A DNA stretch of 48,828 nucleotides from Clostridium sp. Its GTDB lineage: Bacteria; Bacillota; Clostridia; Clostridiales; Clostridiaceae. How positions within the stretch are numbered: position 1 is the stretch's first letter; each line of letters begins with the position of its first letter. The DNA is taken from positions 1-48,828 of the forward strand of contig JAQUXS010000009.1 of assembly GCA_028692255.1 (NCBI GenBank), given 5' to 3'. Positions 7,806 to 16,456 of this stretch are shown here, piece by piece. The notes beneath the pieces are model-generated. The model made no database searches. It was given only the letters and a program-made list of their open reading frames with translations, and was not told the DNA's origin. The translations under genes were made by a program, and so were the position numbers.

Positions 7806-7873
7806 TAAATATATAAAAACATGTCAAACTTTTCTCTTGGTGAATATTTTATAAGAGAAAGGGGATGGTTGAT

Positions 7874-8098
7874 ATGGCAGCAGCTTTAACAATATCACAA
7901 ACTGTTTTACAAATTAATTACAAGACAGGTCAAAATGCCAGTGGAAAGGATTTAGTAAAGAGTGATAAATTCCAAAAAATAAATCCTTCTGCTTCAAATG
8001 ACGATGTGTTAAGCGTAGGAACGGCTATTGGAGGCTTATTAATGTATCCAGTAGTTAGTGTTGAAAGAGTTGACAGCGGTGTTCTAACTAATCAGTAA
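7874..8098 (+). CDS. DUF1659 family protein
   Basis: A 74-residue small protein of the DUF1659 family, common in clostridia and bacilli, function unknown. The family pattern is clear: a TVLQINYKTGQNASGKDL stretch, then a hydrophobic core and a C-terminal VSVERVDSGVL. The start at 7874 is preferred over ATG 7865 because AAAGGGG lies 7 bases before 7874 and directly abuts 7865. A hairpin (TTTCTCTT at 7831-7838 with AAGAGAAA at 7853-7860) partly covers the ribosome binding site. It is paired with a DUF2922 gene 38 bases downstream, a common association. Confidence 0.85.
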   Translation: MAAALTISQTVLQINYKTGQNASGKDLVKSDKFQKINPSASNDDVLSVGTAIGGLLMYPVVSVERVDSGVLTNQ

Positions 8099-8136
8099 TT
8101 TAGTATAGTTTTTTTAAATTAAGGAGGAGAATACTT

Positions 8137-8355
8137 ATGGCTAAGAGTCTTACAATGGTTTTTACAGCTGAAAATAGTAAAAAGGTAAGTTTTAAGTTAA
8201 ACAATGTTAAAGATAGTGTTACTGATGCACAGGTTTCTGATGTTATGAATGCAATCATAACAAAAAATGTTTTTAAGACATCTTCAGGAAGTCTTAAAAA
8301 TATAGATTCAGCTTCTCTAACTGATAGGAATGTAACCAATCTTTCTGTTAAATAA
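8137..8355 (+). CDS. DUF2922 family protein
   Basis: A 72-residue protein of the DUF2922 family, unknown function. Typical features are the start MAKSLTMVFTAENSKKVSF, the TDAQVSDVMNAII helix and the closing SLTDRNVTNLSVK. Start ATG follows AAGGAGGAG. It is co-directional with the DUF1659 gene and ends at a terminator, so the two are probably one short transcript. No signal peptide, cysteine or catalytic motif is visible. Confidence 0.85.
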   Translation: MAKSLTMVFTAENSKKVSFKLNNVKDSVTDAQVSDVMNAIITKNVFKTSSGSLKNIDSASLTDRNVTNLSVK

Positions 8356-8366
8356 TACTTTAGTAA

Positions 8367-8392
8367 CTGCCGTACTAAAAATAGTACGGCAG
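8367..8392. terminator. Hairpin between converging genes
   Basis: A perfect 11-bp stem CTGCCGTACTA / TAGTACGGCAG with an AAAA loop sits between the DUF2922 gene and the converging histidine kinase gene. A T-rich run follows on the plus strand (CTTATTTTA); the minus side is weaker. Confidence 0.75.
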
Positions 8393-8398
8393 CTTATT

Positions 8399-9787
8399 TT
8401 ATATTGGTAAACTGAAGTACATAGTTGTTCCTTGTGAAGAGGATTTGACGCAGTTTATAGAACCACCATGGGCTTCTACTATATATTTAGAAATTGAAAG
8501 ACCTAGGCCTGAACCTTCGATATTTTGATTCCTGCACTTTTCACCTCGATAAAACTTTTTAAATATGTATGGAATGTCTCCTGAATTAATACCTATCCCT
8601 GTATCTTCAATATATATTTTTAAATAGTTTTTGTTTTTTTTAAAATAAATTGAAATTGTTCCTTCTTTTTTTGAGTATTTTATACTATTAGAAGTTAGAT
8701 TATAGATTACTTCTGAAATCCTTTTTTTATCAGCATTTATAATTAAATTTGGTATTTTGTCTGGTGCATTGAATTTTAATCCAGCACTTTTAATTTCTAT
8801 AGACAAATCTTCAAGAATATTTCTGAAAAATTCACCAGAATAAAACTCGGTTAATTTTATGTTTAATTTATTAAGCTCAGCTTTTGAATGCTCTAAAATG
8901 TCTTCTAGAAGTTTTGATAACATTTTTACTCTTCTTAATATAATTGCACAATAATTTTGAATTCCAGCCGGATCTTTAACAATACCATCTTTTATTCCTT
9001 GAACGTATCCATTAATGGCTGTTAGTGGTGTTTTTAGGTCATGAGAAATGCAGGCTAAAAGTTCTTTGTTATCGCTCCTTATTGAAAGTTCTTTTTCTTT
9101 TGAATATTTAAGCTCATCCCTCATAGCTTCGAAATTGTGACAGAGCACTCCTATTTCGCTGTCATAATCATAATTTATTTTATGAGAAAAGTCTCCTTTT
9201 AAGATACTACTTGCGCTTTCATTTAAGCATTTAATTGGAATTAGAATATTTTTCTTTGCAAAGATAAATACTGCAAATGACAATAAAGTTATTATTATAA
9301 GAGGAAATTCTATTGGAAGTGTACAAAGTGCAGTTGAATTTACTGGTGATTGTGCTAAAAAATTGTTTTTAGGTATTAAAAATATAACTGAAGCTACTTG
9401 ATTATTGTTTACAACTAAGGGTTCAGTGTATTTAATAAATCCAGGGTGTGCTATAGAACTTTTTGTATCATACTCTAAAAATTCCTTTATATTAACAATT
9501 GAACCTTTTTTATAGCCACTAATTGATGACAATAGTACCTTTCCACTTAAATCTACAACAGTATACTGAAAGTCTGATTTTTGTGGAAGAAGGTTTTTAT
9601 TATTTGTGAGTTCATGCTCAAGTTTAATTCTTATGCTATCAGTAAGTAATCTACCATTGTTTACAGTAGGATAATAGGTGTTTTTGCTATATAAAATAGA
9701 ATAGGAATAAAAAATAATAAAAGTTATAAGTACCAAAATTGCAGCTAAAAACATATTGAGTTTAAATTCTATGCTTTCCTTATTCAT
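8399..9787 (-). CDS. Sensor histidine kinase
   Basis: Membrane sensor of a two-component pair with the response regulator just upstream (8-base overlap). 462 residues: membrane helix about 13-32, a roughly 125-residue extracytoplasmic sensor region, second helix about 161-178, HAMP to about 230, HisKA with the phospho-accepting His at 249 in ACISHDLKTPLTAI, then the ATPase domain with NLTSNSIKYS, DTGIGI, FKKFYRG and GSGLGLSI. The sizeable external domain separates it from the small BceS-type sensors that lack one. It sits next to an ABC exporter on the same strand, so it may sense an envelope stressor or peptide handled by that exporter; this is inference. Confidence 0.92.
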   Translation of the reverse strand: MNKESIEFKLNMFLAAILVLITFIIFYSYSILYSKNTYYPTVNNGRLLTDSIRIKLEHELTNNKNLLPQKSDFQYTVVDLSGKVLLSSISGYKKGSIVNIKEFLEYDTKSSIAHPGFIKYTEPLVVNNNQVASVIFLIPKNNFLAQSPVNSTALCTLPIEFPLIIITLLSFAVFIFAKKNILIPIKCLNESASSILKGDFSHKINYDYDSEIGVLCHNFEAMRDELKYSKEKELSIRSDNKELLACISHDLKTPLTAINGYVQGIKDGIVKDPAGIQNYCAIILRRVKMLSKLLEDILEHSKAELNKLNIKLTEFYSGEFFRNILEDLSIEIKSAGLKFNAPDKIPNLIINADKKRISEVIYNLTSNSIKYSKKEGTISIYFKKNKNYLKIYIEDTGIGINSGDIPYIFKKFYRGEKCRNQNIEGSGLGLSISKYIVEAHGGSINCVKSSSQGTTMYFSLPI

Positions 9788-10481
9788 CTATTGTCTCCTC
9801 CCACTTATAACCAACACTCCAAACGGTTTTGATGTAATTTATATTGTACGCTGAAAGCTTTTCACGAATTCTTTTAATGTAGACAGCAATAGTATTTAAG
9901 TCTCCAAAACCGCTAAGACCCCATACATTATCATAAACTTGATTTTTAGAAAATACTTGTCCGGGGTATTCGGATAAAAAATCTATGATTTCAAATTCTC
10001 TTGAAGTAAAATGAATTTCTTTGTTGCCATATGTTACTTTATAGCTTTTACTGTCAACGGCTAGTTTCCCAAATATTTTTTTATCGGTATTATTTTCTTC
10101 ATTTTTAGAAAAGGTTTTATATCTTCTAAGGTGTGCTTTAACTCTAGCAATTACTTCTACAGGAGAAAAAGGTTTAGTTATATAGTCATCTGCACCTACC
10201 CCTAAAGATAAAATTTTATCAATATCGCCACTTTTTGCAGATAGCATTACAATTGGTACAAGAGAAACAACTCGTATAGCTCTGCAGATTTCAATGCCAT
10301 CTACTTCTGGAAGCATTATATCCAATATAATAATGTCTGGATTTAATGATTTAAAAGTTTGTACTGCTTTTCCACCATTATTACAAATGTTAACTTTAAA
10401 TTGTTCATTTATTAAATAGTCTTTTAACAAGTTGGCTATATCTATATCGTCTTCTACTATAAGAACTCTTTCATTTGACAT
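9780..10481 (-). CDS. OmpR/PhoB-family response regulator
   Basis: DNA-binding partner of the adjacent histidine kinase, 233 residues. Receiver domain: acidic pocket VEDD near residue 9, phospho-acceptor Asp54 in IIILDIMLPEVDG, Lys in YITKPFSP. The C-terminal winged helix includes FTSREFEIIDFLSEYPGQVFS and NTIAVYIKRIREKL. The start at 10481 (MSNERVLIVEDD) has GGGGGT six bases upstream; an upstream ATG at 10499 lacks a ribosome binding site. It is probably transcribed separately from the ABC genes, since a hairpin lies between them. Confidence 0.93.
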   Translation of the reverse strand: MSNERVLIVEDDIDIANLLKDYLINEQFKVNICNNGGKAVQTFKSLNPDIIILDIMLPEVDGIEICRAIRVVSLVPIVMLSAKSGDIDKILSLGVGADDYITKPFSPVEVIARVKAHLRRYKTFSKNEENNTDKKIFGKLAVDSKSYKVTYGNKEIHFTSREFEIIDFLSEYPGQVFSKNQVYDNVWGLSGFGDLNTIAVYIKRIREKLSAYNINYIKTVWSVGYKWEETIDE

Positions 10482-10540
10482 GTTATACCCCCAATACATG
10501 TGCTACAAACTAATAAATATATATTATCATAAAAGGATTA

Positions 10541-10568
10541 GAAAGAGGATGGTTTACCATCCTCTTTC
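10541..10568 (-). terminator. Hairpin overlapping the end of the ABC ATPase gene
   Basis: A perfect 12-bp stem (GAAAGAGGATGG with CCATCCTCTTTC) and 4-base loop includes the last four codons and stop of the ABC ATPase. On the minus strand only a short TTTT lies 6 bases further on, so termination may be partial. Confidence 0.6.
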
Positions 10569-11312
10569 CTGTAAAAATTCTAATATTATATCTTCTCTTT
10601 TTTCATAATCCTTTTTTGGAAATGCTTTTAAATTAAGTTCTCCATCTATTCTACCATCCTTTAGATATATTAATCTAGAGGCACGAGTTGCAACTTTGAT
10701 ATCATGGGTTACAATTACCATAGTTTGTCCCTCACTATTTAAATTTGATAAAATATCCAATACTTCCTTTGCCGAAGTTGAATTTAGTGCACCTGTTGGT
10801 TCATCTGCAAATAGTATCTTAGGATTTGTAATTAAAGCTCTAGCAATGGCTGCTCTTTGCTGCATGCCGCCAGAAACTTCAGAGGGGTACTTATCTTTAT
10901 CCTTTTCAAGTTCAAATCCCTTAAGTAGTTCTAAGGTTTTCTTATTGACTTCTTTTTTGTTTTTATTTATTCCATATCCACAGTAAGATATATTTTCAAA
11001 AAGTGTTATGTCAGGTAAGAGGTTTATACTTTGAAATACAAAGGATATATCATTTTTTCTTATGTTTGACATATCTTTTTCTTTCATTTTAGTAATGTTT
11101 TTTCCTAAAATTTCAACAGTTCCACTTGTAGGTGATTCCATTCCACTTAAATTATACAGCAATGTGGATTTCCCAGAGCCTGAACTTCCCATAATAACTG
11201 TAAAGTCACCATCATATATTTCAAGCTCCATATTTTTAATAACGTTAAGAGCTGTTTTTCCCGTAACAAAGGATTTACAAAGTTCTTTTGTTTTAATAAC
11301 TGAAGTTTTCAT
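10554..11312 (-). CDS. ABC transporter ATP-binding protein (MacB/LolD type)
   Basis: ATPase subunit that pairs with the FtsX-type permease encoded 10 bases upstream. 252 residues with Walker A GSSGSGKST at about 41, Q-loop VFQSINLLPD, signature SGGMQQRAAIARAL, Walker B ILFADEPTGAL and the switch His in VTHD. It belongs to the family that drives mechanotransmission exporters for peptides, lipoproteins or antibiotics rather than classical import. The neighbouring two-component system on the same strand suggests inducible defence against an envelope-active compound. Substrate unknown. Confidence 0.92.
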   Translation of the reverse strand: MKTSVIKTKELCKSFVTGKTALNVIKNMELEIYDGDFTVIMGSSGSGKSTLLYNLSGMESPTSGTVEILGKNITKMKEKDMSNIRKNDISFVFQSINLLPDITLFENISYCGYGINKNKKEVNKKTLELLKGFELEKDKDKYPSEVSGGMQQRAAIARALITNPKILFADEPTGALNSTSAKEVLDILSNLNSEGQTMVIVTHDIKVATRASRLIYLKDGRIDGELNLKAFPKKDYEKREDIILEFLQERGW

Positions 11313-11322
11313 TATTTCACTC

Positions 11323-13650
11323 CTATTCTTCCATTAATTCAGTTGGCTTAGCTTTATTTATAGCGCGGCAGCATAATAGTGTAACCAAAACAATTAAAAC
11401 AAACATGGCTAATACTATGGATATAATCATTTCTTTTGAAACTATTAATACATCCATGTTTTCTATTACAAGTGCAACAATTTTCCTTGAAAATATTAGA
11501 TTTAATGTAACTGCTATAAAACTGCTGATTACTGTAAGTATCATTATTCTGTACAAATATCTATTTTGTATTTCTCTGTAAGTGAAACCTAAAGTTTTCA
11601 TTATGCCAAAATTTCTTCTATTATCTCGTACATTCATCATAATAATATTAAATACTGTTACAATAGAAAAAATGATGAATACTAAAATTAATAAACTTGT
11701 AATAGGGAGTATTTCACCTGGAATAGACTTAATTACCTGTTTTATCATTGAGTCTACATCGTTAGCTTCTATATTTACAAACTTCTTATTAATATCTTTT
11801 TTAAAGCTGTTAATATCACTGCTGTTTTTTAGGTTTACATAGATTTCACCATAGGACATTTTAGGGTTATCTTTTTGAACCGCAGAGTTTAACATTCTTA
11901 TGTAATAACCATCTTCCATAACTAAATTATAAGAGCCGGATATTAAAAAAGTTTTTACTTTGTTATTTACAATTAGTTCCATATAATCGCCAACAGATAA
12001 GCCTAAATCTTTTAATATATTTATGCTAACAGCTATTTCGTTGTCATTTTTAGGATTGTGACCATTTATAATTGTAAAGTCCATATCATTCCTATAAGAA
12101 TTCATAGTTTCTATTCCGTAATAATTGCTTTTTATTTTGTATTTAGTTGTGTCTATACTTACATCAGGTGTACCCATATTTCCATAGACATAATTTTTAA
12201 TCCTGCTATCGTTTTTAACGTAATTAAGTGCTTCTTTTATCTGCTGTTTATTTTCATTGTTACTTTCACCAGAGGTTATTGTAACATTTGCTTTAGGTGT
12301 TCCAAACCACACATTGGTGTTTTGTTCCATCTTGGATATAGTTAAATTTAGATTGGCAAATAATATTATTAAAGCCATTGTTAATGCTAAATTTAAAGTA
12401 ATATGCAGGGAAACCTTTTTGTATTTAAAAATGTCATTAATGGCAAGGGCAAGTGGGGATGAGTTATCTTTAATTAGTGACTTTGTAAGTTTCTTTCTTG
12501 AAGATGTCACTCCAACTGCAAGTGCTTTAACTGGAGAAATCTTATAGGTTTTTCTGATTACAAGGTACAAGTTTAATACTACTGCTATTGTAAATAATAC
12601 TATTATTAAAGCAAGTTCGCTGTAATTAATAGTCACTGATTTAAAATTACCAATATATTTTAATACCTTAGAAGCTGTGTAGTTTATTATTGGTATAATA
12701 GCCAGTGCTCCTAGAGTGCTACTAATAAAGGCTATTATTGAATATCCGATAACATACATTTTAGTGATTTCTATATTCGTAAAACCTAATGCTTTGTAAA
12801 CTCCAATAGATTTGTATTCCTTTAAAATACTGTTCCACATAATAAATCTTATTAGAAACAATGAGACGAATAATATAAGAATTGAAGCTAAAGTTGAAGC
12901 ACCTCCAACCATGTCAATTGTTGAAGTTGAACCGGATATAAAAGTATCTTTATCTATGATATCACCAGTTTTTCCAATGCAAGGTTTCATATCTGTTTCT
13001 AAATTTTTTAAATTAATGCCTTTTTTAGGTTTAACAAAAATAAAATGAACTTTTGGATAGTCTAGGAAATTGCTTTTATCATTTTCATTAATGTATAAAT
13101 AAGTATTTCCTATAGTAGAAGACGGTTGGGTTGAATCGTTAATTAGTGATGTAATTTTTAAGCTTACGGTTTTTCCTTTTTCTTTAAATTTCAGATAATC
13201 GCCAAGGGATAAATTATAATCGTTTGCGAATAATTGAGTTACCCAGATTTCTCCTTTATTAGGACAGCTAGTATTATTTAAAGTTTTTACTTTTGTGATT
13301 CCAAAAGGGATGTTATTTACACTACTTAAAGGATATATTCCATAATTTGATATATCTAGTTTTTTACCTTTGCTATATATATTATAGCTTGAAAAAAATG
13401 TATCTGATGAATAAGTGTTAGCTACTTTATTACTTTTTTTACACCAATTCAATACATCATTTTTAGCATTTGAGTTTTGTTCAAATATAAGCATATCATA
13501 TAAACTTTCATTAGAATAATATTTGTTTACATAGTTATTTATTGAAGTTATTAATGATAAACTAGTTGTAAATATAAGCACAGATAGAAATATAAACATT
13601 CCAATTAAAAATCCTTGAAGCTTTTTCTTCTTTAATTTTTTAAACCACAT
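11323..13650 (-). CDS. FtsX/MacB-type ABC transporter permease
   Basis: A 775-residue membrane protein, first gene of the exporter operon. A first membrane helix (about 14-36, GFLIGMFIFLSVLIFTTSL) is followed by a large extracytoplasmic domain, three helices (about 250-380), a further helix near 415 and a second extracytoplasmic domain of some 200 residues. It ends with three helices including ILVFIIFSIVTVFNIIMM. Two FtsX domains in one chain resemble large YtrF/BceB-like exporters. Start ATG follows GAAAGGAGTG. The next gene is its ATPase. No substrate-specific motif is visible; antimicrobial peptide export is a reasonable guess from context. Confidence 0.88.
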   Translation of the reverse strand: MWFKKLKKKKLQGFLIGMFIFLSVLIFTTSLSLITSINNYVNKYYSNESLYDMLIFEQNSNAKNDVLNWCKKSNKVANTYSSDTFFSSYNIYSKGKKLDISNYGIYPLSSVNNIPFGITKVKTLNNTSCPNKGEIWVTQLFANDYNLSLGDYLKFKEKGKTVSLKITSLINDSTQPSSTIGNTYLYINENDKSNFLDYPKVHFIFVKPKKGINLKNLETDMKPCIGKTGDIIDKDTFISGSTSTIDMVGGASTLASILILFVSLFLIRFIMWNSILKEYKSIGVYKALGFTNIEITKMYVIGYSIIAFISSTLGALAIIPIINYTASKVLKYIGNFKSVTINYSELALIIVLFTIAVVLNLYLVIRKTYKISPVKALAVGVTSSRKKLTKSLIKDNSSPLALAINDIFKYKKVSLHITLNLALTMALIILFANLNLTISKMEQNTNVWFGTPKANVTITSGESNNENKQQIKEALNYVKNDSRIKNYVYGNMGTPDVSIDTTKYKIKSNYYGIETMNSYRNDMDFTIINGHNPKNDNEIAVSINILKDLGLSVGDYMELIVNNKVKTFLISGSYNLVMEDGYYIRMLNSAVQKDNPKMSYGEIYVNLKNSSDINSFKKDINKKFVNIEANDVDSMIKQVIKSIPGEILPITSLLILVFIIFSIVTVFNIIMMNVRDNRRNFGIMKTLGFTYREIQNRYLYRIMILTVISSFIAVTLNLIFSRKIVALVIENMDVLIVSKEMIISIVLAMFVLIVLVTLLCCRAINKAKPTELMEE

Positions 13651-13859
13651 ATTTTCACTCCTTTCTTTAATTTTATATTACTTTAAAAAACTTAAAAAAC
13701 TATAGTTAATTTCTTAATCAAATCTTACAATGTTAAAAAAATATTTTATTTTTGGATAAAAAGTTTATTTTTGGTTAATTTAAAAATGAAATAATCTTGC
13801 ATGTAGGTTAACGTATCAATATAATATAATTATAATATATTGAAAGAGGTGGGCTAACT

Positions 13860-15110
13860 TTGGGGGAAAAAAATAAAAATATACAGCTTAATATAAGTGA
13901 GATAATAAAAAATCAAGAATTAGTCATTAATTTTAAACCAGTAGTGTCGATAATTAGAAAATCAATTATTGGACTTGAAGCATCACTTGTTGGTTTCCGT
14001 GGTAGTGATAATAAAATTATTTCTAGAGATATTATTAATGATAGTAATTTAAAAGGTGAAGAGTCAATAGAACTTGATAGACTATATAGAGATGAGTCTA
14101 TGAAATATTTTACGAAAATTTATAATGATAACAAAGAAATGCTTCTTTTCCTTGATATAAACATATCAATAATAGATAAATATATAGGCTCTGGAATTTT
14201 AATGGATACTGTAAATAGTTACGGAATAAACCCAAGTAATGTAGTACTTGAAATTGTAGAAGAAAAAATTGAAGACCTAGATGCAATGCAGAGATTTATT
14301 AATTTTTACAGAAGCAGAGGTTTCTTAATTGCACTTAAGGATTTAGGTTCTGGATTTGCAAATCTTGATAGAATCTCATATGTAGAACCAGATATAATAA
14401 AAATAAATGGTGATATAACAAAAGATATATCAAGAAATTATTATAAGCAGGAAATATTTAAATCACTTTTAAATTTATCGAAGAAGGTTGGAGCACTTGT
14501 AATTGCAGAAGATGTTGATTCTGAAACTGAGGCAATGATGGTAATGGAACTCGGAACTGATATGATACAAGGGAAAGTATTCAGTGAACCAATGGCATCA
14601 GCTAAAGTCGCAATTTCACGAATCAAAGAGAAAATTGAAAAAATAGCAATTGACTATAAAGCGTATACTTCAGAAGAGATAAGTGCAAAAGAGGAAACGC
14701 ACAAAGAATATGATAGAATAATAAATAACATTTTGGAAAAACTGCAAAAATTAAATCGACAGGGTTTTGATGATGTTATAGACAAAGCTGTAGAAGAATA
14801 TTCAGTACTTGAATGCGTTTATATATTAGATAAAAATGGTAAGCAATTAACTGATACTGCTACTAGGTGTAGAAATATGCTTTCTCAAAAAGCACTTATC
14901 TTCCAGCCAGCTAAAAAAGGTGTAGATCATTCTCTTAAAAAATATTATTATTTCTTAAGAAGTATGGGATTAAGCAGATATATGTCAGAACCATATGTAT
15001 CAATGGCTACAGGTAATCTATGTATGACAATATCATCTTCTTTTAAAGACAATAAAGGCAAAGAATATATTTTATGTATAGATTTTAATCCAGATTATAT
15101 AAACATTTAA
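13860..15110 (+). CDS. Degenerate EAL-domain protein with C-terminal sensor-like domain
   Basis: 416 residues. The N-terminal 260 residues form an EAL domain, the fold of cyclic di-GMP phosphodiesterases. The C-terminal 150 (from about EYDRIINNILEKLQ) resemble a YkuI-C/PAS-like sensory module. The signature is EAS rather than EAL (Glu40 kept). Other metal ligands are partly kept (INIS, VLEIVEE, AEDVD, LGTDMIQGKVFSEP). The metal-binding DDFG of loop 6 reads KDLG (Lys160-Asp161), and the usual KID is KIN. Catalysis is therefore doubtful, and it may act as a c-di-GMP receptor or protein-interaction module. TTG start behind AAGAGGTGGG. Single gene, cytoplasmic. Confidence 0.88.
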   Translation: MGEKNKNIQLNISEIIKNQELVINFKPVVSIIRKSIIGLEASLVGFRGSDNKIISRDIINDSNLKGEESIELDRLYRDESMKYFTKIYNDNKEMLLFLDINISIIDKYIGSGILMDTVNSYGINPSNVVLEIVEEKIEDLDAMQRFINFYRSRGFLIALKDLGSGFANLDRISYVEPDIIKINGDITKDISRNYYKQEIFKSLLNLSKKVGALVIAEDVDSETEAMMVMELGTDMIQGKVFSEPMASAKVAISRIKEKIEKIAIDYKAYTSEEISAKEETHKEYDRIINNILEKLQKLNRQGFDDVIDKAVEEYSVLECVYILDKNGKQLTDTATRCRNMLSQKALIFQPAKKGVDHSLKKYYYFLRSMGLSRYMSEPYVSMATGNLCMTISSSFKDNKGKEYILCIDFNPDYINI

Positions 15111-15133
15111 ACAATGATTTAATGTACGAATAA

Positions 15134-15150
15134 TCAATGATCAATTGAGG
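15134..15150 (+). repeat. 17-bp intergenic repeat, copy 1
   Basis: TCAATGATCAATTGAGG is nearly identical to CCAATGTTCAATTGAGG at 15786-15802; the two copies bracket ispF. Neighbouring AATGATTAATGATTG-type sequence suggests scattered remnants of one repeat family. Otherwise the 194-base gap before ispF holds nothing I recognise. Confidence 0.45.
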
Positions 15151-15304
15151 CTGGAATTGCTAGAAGTTTCTCGGGCTCCATAAAAAACTCTATTTAAGGA
15201 TTTTTGTTGAATGATTAATGATTGTTTGTACAGATATCATTGCTTTTTTCTGTTACTTAAAAATAATAAGTTAGAAAAATTGTTTTAAGGAGGCATATAT
15301 ATAT

Positions 15305-15772
15305 ATGCGTGTTGGAATAGGATATGATGTACATAAATTAGTGGTAGATAGAAAATTAATACTAGGTGGTGTTGAAATTCCATATGAGAAAGGATTGCTT
15401 GGTCATTCAGATGCAGATGTTTTGCTTCATGCAATAATGGATAGTTTACTTGGAGCTGCAGCTTTAGGTGATATAGGAATTCATTTTCCAGACAGTGATC
15501 CTAAATATAAGGGAATAAGTAGTTTGAAATTGCTTGAAAAAGTAAGAAATCTTATAAATGAATCAGGTTACAAAATTTCAAATATTGATGCAACGATAAT
15601 AGCACAGAGTCCTAAAATGGTTCCTTACATTGAAAAAATTAGGAAAAATATAGCTTCTTCGCTTAAAATTACAATTGAAGATGTAAATATAAAGGCAACG
15701 ACAGAAGAAGGTCTTGGATTTACAGGTGAAAAAAAAGGCATATCCGCACAAGCAATATGTCTTTTACAATGA
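15305..15772 (+). CDS. ispF: 2-C-methyl-D-erythritol 2,4-cyclodiphosphate synthase
   Basis: Makes the cyclic diphosphate intermediate of the non-mevalonate isoprenoid pathway. 155 residues, the family norm; it works as a trimer. Metal ligands Asp8 and His10 are in GIGYDVHKL, and the third is in [31 protein letters not shown] and the C-terminal [15 protein letters not shown] are also present. Start ATG lies behind AAGGAGG with a slightly long AT-rich spacer. It is transcribed alone, with a repeat-derived hairpin downstream. IspD is not next to it. Confidence 0.96.
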   Translation: MRVGIGYDVHKLVVDRKLILGGVEIPYEKGLLGHSDADVLLHAIMDSLLGAAALGDIGIHFPDSDPKYKGISSLKLLEKVRNLINESGYKISNIDATIIAQSPKMVPYIEKIRKNIASSLKITIEDVNIKATTEEGLGFTGEKKGISAQAICLLQ

Positions 15773-15785
15773 TCAATTAATATAA

Positions 15786-15840
15786 CCAATGTTCAATTGA
15801 GGAAAAAAGGTATAATAATTTAAACCTAAATTGAACATTG
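15786..15840 (+). repeat. Inverted repeat / probable ispF terminator
   Basis: CAATGTTCAATT (15787-15798) pairs perfectly with AATTGAACATTG (15829-15840) around a 30-base loop. A T-rich run follows at 15851-15857. The left arm is copy 2 of the repeat that also lies before ispF (15134-15150). Confidence 0.5.
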
Positions 15841-15880
15841 ATTAATCATTATTTTTTTGTTATTTAAGTTTGTCCGCAAA

Positions 15881-16066
15881 TTAAAAAATATCTTTCTTTT
15901 TAAGTATACGTTTACAATTATTTGGTGAATTAATATTTGATTCATTATAAATTGAACTGGAAAATATATTTCTCATAAAACTTTTTACGCTTTCAAAAGT
16001 AAACGTAGTTTTTTTGGCAGATATTTTCTTGTGAGTAAAATCAACATATATAATATTATTTTTCAT
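15881..16066 (-). CDS. Small hypothetical protein
   Basis: A 61-residue basic protein, not recognised. The start at 16066 (MKNNIIYVDFTHKKIS) is chosen because AAAGGTGTG lies 6 bases upstream; the ATG at 16084 has no ribosome binding site. The MKNNIIYVDF opening is of a kind seen on small clostridial proteins. Lys/Asn/Ser-rich with one cysteine, no membrane helix. It lies alone on the minus strand, next to the DnaA-box cluster. Whether it is translated is supported only by the good Shine-Dalgarno site. Confidence 0.5.
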   Translation of the reverse strand: MKNNIIYVDFTHKKISAKKTTFTFESVKSFMRNIFSSSIYNESNINSPNNCKRILKKKDIF

Positions 16067-16214
16067 AAAACTCACACCTTTCAAAATATATAATAGTAAA
16101 ATAAGAATCTTATACTATTATAATACCACAATGAAAACGTTCTGTTAACAAAAAAATGAATAATTTTAGAAATATTTTGAAAAAAGGAATAATACGATAA
16201 ATCTTATAAACAGG

Positions 16215-16339
16215 TTATCCACAAAACTGTGGATAATGTGCATAACTAAATAAAAATTATTTAGACAATGCTTAATTAAGGGTAAAAACTATAAAAATAC
16301 ACAGAGTATGCACAGATCAATTGTGGATAGTGTGCATAA
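16215..16339. promoter_or_regulatory. DnaA-box cluster
   Basis: Four perfect DnaA boxes (TTATNCACA): 16215-16223 on the plus strand; 16228-16236, 16237-16245 and 16331-16339 on the minus strand. Two one-mismatch boxes lie at 16306-16314 (plus) and 16322-16330 (minus). The pairs at 16228-16245 and 16322-16339 are near-identical tandem units (TGTGGATAATGTGCATAA and TGTGGATAGTGTGCATAA). It lies in a 390-base AT-rich intergenic region with no dnaA or dnaN nearby, so a DnaA-titrating or regulatory cluster is more likely than the origin. Confidence 0.75.
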
Positions 16340-16456
16340 CTTTATTAATCATACAAAAAAATACAAATATTTTAACAAACAATATAGATAAATGTTCATA
16401 ATTTTGATAAAATTAAAAATAGAATATAATATTTTTATATTGGAAAGGACAAAATA

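Noticed and set aside
8399-13650. Classical BceRS-BceAB bacitracin module
   Set aside because: The kinase has a large extracytoplasmic domain, unlike BceS, and a hairpin separates the two gene pairs. A general MacB/FtsX exporter beside a two-component system is the safer call.
16201-16345. Chromosomal replication origin
   Set aside because: The DnaA boxes are convincing, but dnaA, dnaN, recF and gyr genes are absent and no clear AT-rich unwinding element or skew change can be judged here.
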